DNA from: Actinoplanes regularis
GTDB taxonomy: Bacteria > Actinomycetota > Actinomycetes > Mycobacteriales > Micromonosporaceae
Assembly: GCF_900188005.1 (NCBI RefSeq)
Contig: NZ_FZNR01000001.1
Location: forward strand, 620,001-684,000
Direction of reading: 5' to 3'
Length of the DNA stretch: 64,000 nucleotides
How positions within the stretch are numbered: position 1 is the first letter of the stretch; each line of letters begins with the position of its first letter. This document shows, in pieces, positions 60,301 through 64,000 of this stretch. The notes below the pieces were generated by a model that was not told the DNA's origin, made no database searches, and worked only from the letters and a program-made list of their open reading frames with translations. Both the position numbers and the translations under genes were made by a program.

Positions 60301-62462
60301 GCGAACGAGTCCGCCCGCAGCCCCTGCACACCGGTGGTCCGCATGATCAGTTCGGCGAACGTGTTGCCCTCGAGCTGGGCACGCAGGTTCATCCCGGGCG
60401 TGCGGGCCAGGTAGTAGAGCCGGTCGCCGTTCTGCAGCACGTCCATCTGGTTCTCGAAGACCTGGTTGAACGTGCTGCCGAGCAGGCCACCGAACGGCTC
60501 GCCGGCCTCGGCGAGCCCACCGATCCACAGGTCCACGTCGTCCAGCCCGGAGGTGGCCGCGGACGCGTAGAGGAAGTCGGGCGAGTCCATCAGCGCCCGC
60601 GCCGCGGCCCGCTTCGCGGTGGTTCCGGAGGCGGCCTTGATCGACGGGTCGGTTCCGTACGCGGCGATGAAGTTGACCAGCGATTCCGAGTACCTCAGGT
60701 GCTCACCGAAGTCGACCCAGTTGACGTACGGCGTGAGCCCGACCGCCCGCCGGAACGCGTTCAGCGGCGGCACCCCTTCGGACCGGCCCCGCGCGATGTT
60801 GATCGCGGCCAGGTCGCTCGGCAGCCCGAGCAGCTTGTTGCGCAGCGTCTCGGTCACGAACTCGTCGATCTCGTTGCCGACCTGCCCGGACATCCCGGCG
60901 GCCACCGCACCGGCGGCCTGTTCCGGGCTGAGCGTGCCGCCGTCGGTGAACGCGTCCGGGTTGAGGAAGCCGTCGAGCAGCGTGATCGAGTCGTCGGAGC
61001 CGTCGCCGGTCCGCCGCGTGATCGTCTCGGTCAGCATCGAGTGCCCGAACCGGTAGACCGCGTGCGCGAACTCCGCCCGTACCGCCGGGTCGAGTTCCTC
61101 CTGGTAGACGTCGAACGGGTCGATCGCCGGCTGGATCTTCCGGGCGAACTCCTCGAAGACGATGTGCTGGTACTCCATCTCGTTGATGAACTTCGCACCC
61201 TGGAAGAGCCGGTCCCCGGTCCACTCCGCGGCGGTTCCCGCCTCGCCGGCCACCCGCTGGATGTCCCCGACCAGCCGGTTGTGCTCGGTGTGGAAGATCT
61301 GGTGGATCGCGGTCAGCCCGATGTTCTCGTTGACCCGGCCGTCACCGGCCACGTAGTGCCGGTCCAGCAGCGCGGCGTCGTAGCCCGGCCGGGACGGGTC
61401 GGCGGCGTGGGCGATGTCGGCCAGGAACGGCGTGTCGAAGTGCAGCACGTTCGCCGGCGCGGAGACCGGGGCTGCGGTGTCGCCCTCGACCAGGCCGGTG
61501 CTGGTCACGTACTGGGGAAGACCGCGCGCGGGGCCCGGGACGAACTTGCCGTACGCGTCGGCGAGCACCATCGGCACATTCAGCACGTCCGCGTCGCTCA
61601 GCCGGAGCCCGAGCACCTGGCCGGCCTGCTGCTTCACCTCGGCCCAGGTGGGCAGCCCGCCCGCGGCGCCGGTCAGCAGCCGGCCGGTGTCCTTCGCCTG
61701 CCCGTCGTACTCGCGCAGGAAGACCTGGTGGGCGGCGTTCGAGGTGTACGTCTGGGAGTTGTCCACGTACGGCGTGTCGATGTTCTTGGCGGCCGTGCCG
61801 CCGCCGGCCCGGCTCAGCACCATGAACCGCAGCGACGGCGGCAGGTTCTCGCTGATCACCAGCGGATCGTCGGCCGCGAGCGGGACGATCACCGCCCCGC
61901 CGCCCTTGACCGTCAGGTCGATGCCGTGGTCGAAGAACTGCCCGAAGAGGGTGAACCAGGAGTTGTACGGCGCGGAGAGGCCGGCGTCCGGGGTGACGTT
62001 CGGGATGCCGGCCGCCGGGTCGCCGCCGTGCGCCGCCGCGACCGCGGCCGGGTTGTTCGCACTCTGGTCCGCGATCAGGTTGCTGATCATCCGAGGCTGG
62101 GCGTCGGTCGCGTTCCGCTCGGTGTACCCGGGGCGCAGCCGCGCCGGGGTCAGCCGGGGGAAGGTCTGACCGGCCGCGCCGTAGGTCTCCTGGCCGGCAC
62201 CGAGGTGGTTGCAGGAGCCGTCGACGGTCCGCAGCCCGAGAGACTGGTTCGGCGCGACGGCCAGGGCGCCGCACGGGCCGTTCGCCGCGGTGGTGTTCGC
62301 GACGTGCGCCTCAGCGATCTTGATCTGCTTGAGGATGTAGGCCAGGTCGGCGGCGGTCACGGTGAACCCCTGCCCGATCGGCGCGGCGTGCGCGGCGGGG
62401 GCGAAGAGGATCGCGGAGACGAGCACGGCCACCGCGGTGACGACGGAACGGAGCTTCAGCAC
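57390..62462 (-). CDS. secreted animal-type haem peroxidase with RTX-like repeats and FN3 domains
   Basis: 1690 residues from the GTG at 62462 (GGAG eight bases upstream; a TTG at 62495 is unlikely). Signal peptide (SVVTAVAVLVSAILFAPAAHAAP). The An_peroxidase domain covers roughly residues 60-790: distal His in FGQFFDHGIDL (H179), proximal His in YRFGHSMLTE (H474), but the helix segment HTEHNRL has Thr392 where mammalian enzymes have the catalytic Arg. Then about ten GGxGxD calcium-binding nonapeptide repeats (~800-960), a linker with DDVLRGDDVIP and GGPGSDTLQGRAGDD, and about four FN3 domains (GLTNGVSYTFRVRAETPVG, GLTNDLPYAFWVRAVN, GLTNGTAYHFQVRAVN, RYRFTVCALN) joined by Thr/Pro linkers. Likely exported and surface- or matrix-associated. 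Confidence 0.9.
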   Translation of the reverse strand: MLKLRSVVTAVAVLVSAILFAPAAHAAPIGQGFTVTAADLAYILKQIKIAEAHVANTTAANGPCGALAVAPNQSLGLRTVDGSCNHLGAGQETYGAAGQTFPRLTPARLRPGYTERNATDAQPRMISNLIADQSANNPAAVAAAHGGDPAAGIPNVTPDAGLSAPYNSWFTLFGQFFDHGIDLTVKGGGAVIVPLAADDPLVISENLPPSLRFMVLSRAGGGTAAKNIDTPYVDNSQTYTSNAAHQVFLREYDGQAKDTGRLLTGAAGGLPTWAEVKQQAGQVLGLRLSDADVLNVPMVLADAYGKFVPGPARGLPQYVTSTGLVEGDTAAPVSAPANVLHFDTPFLADIAHAADPSRPGYDAALLDRHYVAGDGRVNENIGLTAIHQIFHTEHNRLVGDIQRVAGEAGTAAEWTGDRLFQGAKFINEMEYQHIVFEEFARKIQPAIDPFDVYQEELDPAVRAEFAHAVYRFGHSMLTETITRRTGDGSDDSITLLDGFLNPDAFTDGGTLSPEQAAGAVAAGMSGQVGNEIDEFVTETLRNKLLGLPSDLAAINIARGRSEGVPPLNAFRRAVGLTPYVNWVDFGEHLRYSESLVNFIAAYGTDPSIKAASGTTAKRAAARALMDSPDFLYASAATSGLDDVDLWIGGLAEAGEPFGGLLGSTFNQVFENQMDVLQNGDRLYYLARTPGMNLRAQLEGNTFAELIMRTTGVQGLRADSFATTDCTYDLSRLRFSGSRVLDDPSSECDESVKLLRMPDGTIKQRATALDQSVWLGTDETDRVSAGVDNDTVWGGEGDDVLEGGTGDDSVIGGEGDDVLTDAGGADMPRGGPGNDAIDAGPGIDIVLGGDGKDFTDGGANANETFGGEDDDLMLAGDGVDTVWGDAGDDWSEGGNGSDLLQGDSGNPFVLDDANRPGHDVLIGQGGDDEYVLEGGDDIGVQGPGVDRYDGGSGFDWSIASDPDQGGDDLPMDADLARLPVEEVTAELLDRYREVEALSGGTRDDVLRGDDVIPADSDRFGCDALDAAGVARIRGLDRVVTSLPTPVSALANRTGRDCDLHGGVWGAGNVLLGGPGSDTLQGRAGDDIIDGDRYLTVRLSVRDADGNEVRSARNLASLKADVFAGKINPKDIHLVREIASSPTRDVDTAVFSGARASYAVTPVDGGVQVSGPDGTDMVRNVELLRFDDQTVDVTGLQAFLGVSAFAGDRTATVLITVPDGVPVSGLTLSRSGSDGSEVRTSLAADVRELVVSGLTNGVSYTFRVRAETPVGSGAFSEPSAAVTPVAADPGSTTPSPSPSVTTPPVTPTPTTPVPTTPVPTTPAPTVAPTRTGAPVAPGAPVIGIATAGDESAVVCWTPPVDDGGSPIYGYEVQVLDDETGIVVGVDASGPEVTELTMTGLTNDLPYAFWVRAVNAAGASEFSAVSNRVIPTAAGVPGPGGDPGDGSPDGGSPTPTPTTPPGDPATPTGNPTTPTGDPTTSPTTPPATTRTVPGAPRIGTPAAGKGLAVVRWAAPASNGGSPILRYEIRVLDARNKQVGAVRTAPAAASSQNVTGLTNGTAYHFQVRAVNRIGTGSWSAGSKTVIPRTNPSAPRSLSATPGGVGGARTNTLRWTTPATAGGAPITGYRLTIQRLNSKGTPTGAPFVLTTTASKRSATFTAPSGVRAGARYRFTVCALNAVGPGPGRSTTGTVR

Positions 62463-62548
62463 AGACGCACTCCAGAACGCATGTCCGATTAGCAAGGAAA
62501 TTTCGGATGAATGCTGAAGTGCGGAGCTGAGGTCCAGCTCTAAGAAAG

Positions 62549-62588
62549 CTGAGGAGGGCCACCCCGCTCACGCGAGATGGCCCTCCTC
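62549..62588 (-). terminator. terminator between the multicopper oxidase pair and the peroxidase gene
   Basis: GAGGAGGGCCA...TGGCCCTCCTC, an eleven-pair stem with a larger loop, about 20 bases after the stop of the membrane-anchored protein; CTTTCTTA follows on the minus strand. Confidence 0.65.
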
Positions 62589-62605
62589 ACCCCCGATCCA
62601 CACGG

Positions 62606-63373
62606 TCAGTGCCCGCTGTGTCCCGATTCGCCATCGAGATCCGGTACACCGCCGGAGAGTTCCACTCCCGGTCCGGGCCCGTTGGCACTCACGGTCACCC
62701 GGTCCGCCGACGTGCCGGACGCCCGCGCCATCGCCTCCCGTACCGCGCCGATCTGCCCGTCGCTGAGCAGCGCCCCGAAGTACCGGACGGTCAGCCCGGC
62801 CGGCTGCACGCTGGTCACGTAGTGGTTCAGCGAGTCGCTGAGGATCCCCTCGGCGTCCTGCCGCTTCGCCGCCTCCGCCGGGGTGACCCCGTTGGGCATC
62901 ACGGCGAACGTGATGTCGTGCACCAGCACCGTCTGGGTCACGAAGAACGCGACGTCGGCCGGCTGGTGGTCGCGCATGAACGCCCCGGCCCGCTGCACCG
63001 TGACGCCCTCCGGCAGCACCAGCGTCACCTCCGGCACCAGGTACTTCAGCATGTCGGCGCTGAACACCGCGAACGTCGCGTCGCTCAGCTCGCCGAGGCC
63101 GTCGCTCTTCGCCGCGGCGCGCAGCTCCGCGGCGATGTGCGCCCGGTCCGCTCCCTTGGCCGGGTGCACCGCGATCGCCGCCCGCTTGCGCACCATCGGC
63201 CCATCGAACGTGGTGGTGGCCAGTTCGTCACCGGCGTCGTCACTGATCGTGGCGGCCTCGGCCGGCGTCTCGACCGGAGCCGTGCCGAACCAGCCACCCG
63301 ACCAGGCCGCCACCGCGAACGCGACCAGCAGCAGGGCCAGGGTGTACCCGACCCCGCGGAACCTCGCACCCAT
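62606..63373 (-). CDS. membrane-anchored extracytoplasmic protein coupled to a multicopper oxidase
   Basis: 255 residues, ATG overlapping the multicopper oxidase stop (TGATG). One N-terminal membrane segment (GVGYTLALLLVAFAVAAWSGGWF, residues ~7-29) is followed by an extracytoplasmic domain of unknown family with several predicted strands and helices (DATFAVFSADMLKYLVPEVTLVLPEGV, DVAFFVTQTVLVHDITFAVMP). The C-terminus is His/Gly-rich (DGESGHSGH), a possible metal-binding tail. Coupling suggests an accessory, copper-related or docking role for the oxidase, which is an inference. Confidence 0.75.
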   Translation of the reverse strand: MGARFRGVGYTLALLLVAFAVAAWSGGWFGTAPVETPAEAATISDDAGDELATTTFDGPMVRKRAAIAVHPAKGADRAHIAAELRAAAKSDGLGELSDATFAVFSADMLKYLVPEVTLVLPEGVTVQRAGAFMRDHQPADVAFFVTQTVLVHDITFAVMPNGVTPAEAAKRQDAEGILSDSLNHYVTSVQPAGLTVRYFGALLSDGQIGAVREAMARASGTSADRVTVSANGPGPGVELSGGVPDLDGESGHSGH

Positions 63374-64000
63374 CAGGTGCCCAGCGGGTAGCTCGGGGCG
63401 TAGACCACCGGCAACTCGGCCTCGGTCTCGGCCCTGGGCGGGTCCATCGTGATCGGGTTGTTGGTCTCCAGGTCGCCGACCGCGAACTGGATCATCATGT
63501 CGCTGTCCTCGTGCACCAGGTTGTGGCAGTGCGTCATGTACCGCCCACCCTCGTTGCCGTCACCGGTGGTGAACTGCATGAGCGCGGTGACCGTCTCGTT
63601 CTCGCCGAGGTAGAAGACGTCCTTGCCGCCACCCTCCCACGGGTGCGCCTTGCCGTCCGAGGTGGTGTTGCGCCCGATGATCTGGGCGTCGATCAGGTGG
63701 ATGTGGAACGAGTGGAACCAGCCACCGGACTCATTGACCAGGTCCCAGATCTCCACGTCGTACGGCTTCGGGTTGCCCAGGACCCGCTTGAACTCGGAGC
63801 GCTCGACGTCCGCCCAGGTCTCCCCGTTGACGGTCCACGTCGAGTTCTTGCGCTCGACGCGCAGCCGGCGCCGGACGGTCGCCATCTCCGGCTTGAGCTT
63901 GTTGACCTCGATCGCGCCGCGGTTGGCGTACGGCTGCGGGCCCAGGTCCAGCGTCGTCGGGATCTGGTAGGTGTCCGCCGGACCGGAGTCCGCGACGACC
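63373..64000 (-). CDS. multicopper oxidase (partial, N-terminus outside window)
   Basis: About 208 C-terminal residues, the gene running off the right edge. The trinuclear and type 1 copper motifs are complete: HSFHIHLIDAQ near 63700 and HCHNLVHEDSDMM near 63500-63535, with the Met axial ligand of the CotA/bilirubin-oxidase class. The segment NPKPYDVEIWDLVNESGGWFHSFHIH is typical of this group. Likely exported by Tat or Sec (N-terminus unseen). It ends overlapping the membrane-anchored partner gene. Confidence 0.9.
   Translation of the reverse strand, partial: VVADSGPADTYQIPTTLDLGPQPYANRGAIEVNKLKPEMATVRRRLRVERKNSTWTVNGETWADVERSEFKRVLGNPKPYDVEIWDLVNESGGWFHSFHIHLIDAQIIGRNTTSDGKAHPWEGGGKDVFYLGENETVTALMQFTTGDGNEGGRYMTHCHNLVHEDSDMMIQFAVGDLETNNPITMDPPRAETEAELPVVYAPSYPLGT

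Noticed and set aside
59070..62492. Plus-strand open frame of 1140 codons opposite the peroxidase
   Set aside because: Antisense shadow; the minus strand carries peroxidase histidine motifs and calcium-binding repeats.

Overview
The window is high-GC actinobacterial DNA, most likely from the Micromonosporaceae (Actinoplanes-like). This rests on strong G/C bias at third codon positions, frequent GTG starts, a CofC homologue (coenzyme F420), an HU protein with a long Lys/Ala tail, a MutT1-type Nudix-phosphatase fusion, and a gene order recG / DAK2 / rpmB / thiL / Lrp-like / DUF3515-like / ddl / gpsA / plsC / cofC / ppk / mutT1 / hup / leuDC / ndgR that I recall as shared with Streptomyces. I recognise the genus only by style, so species is not claimed.

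Layout. 1-3.7 kb: recG (partial, runs off the left edge), a DAK2/YloV-like gene and rpmB. 3.7-11.3 kb: an accessory insertion in the otherwise conserved block, made of a GNAT gene, a DUF4304-like putative immunity gene and a 2088-residue secreted RHS protein whose variable C-terminus looks like a PD-(D/E)XK nuclease followed by a glycine-rich hydrophobic tail. 11.3-22.7 kb: housekeeping genes (thiL, Lrp-like, ddl, gpsA, plsC, cofC, ppk, mutT1) plus a phosphatase-like protein with Ser in place of the catalytic Cys. 22.7-26.5 kb: hup, leuDC and the divergent IclR regulator ndgR. 26.5-29.5 kb: three separate minisatellite-like repeat tracts around a metallo-beta-lactamase-fold gene, two identical tRNA-Glu genes and tRNA-Gln. 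29.5-41.7 kb: accessory metabolism, an ABC exporter with two tandem 77-bp repeats between its genes, ArfB with a truncated second copy, a paired M16 peptidase, and a short threonyl-tRNA synthetase paralogue behind a Thr-codon leader peptide. 41.8-57.1 kb: a branched-chain amino acid and serine region (cimA, ilvE, leuB, serA, ilvC, ilvN, ilvB, ilvD) interrupted by a phosphatase and a GGDEF-EAL gene. 57.4-64 kb: a giant secreted haem peroxidase with calcium-binding repeats and FN3 domains, and a multicopper oxidase (partial, runs off the right edge) coupled to a membrane-anchored protein.

How it works together. Nine genes for Ile/Val/Leu synthesis plus their regulator lie within about 33 kb. 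Their control appears layered: ribosome-mediated attenuators (leader peptide plus terminator) before cimA and ilvB, and a shared 20-bp motif upstream of leuB and ilvB, with a weaker version between leuC and ndgR, that could be the NdgR box. The ThrRS paralogue carries an analogous Thr leader. The most unusual items are the RHS toxin/immunity candidate, the 77-bp repeats that create chained ATGA-overlapping mini-ORFs inside the ABC operon, and the Thr-codon leader. Functions are inferred from motifs read by eye; no database search was run.
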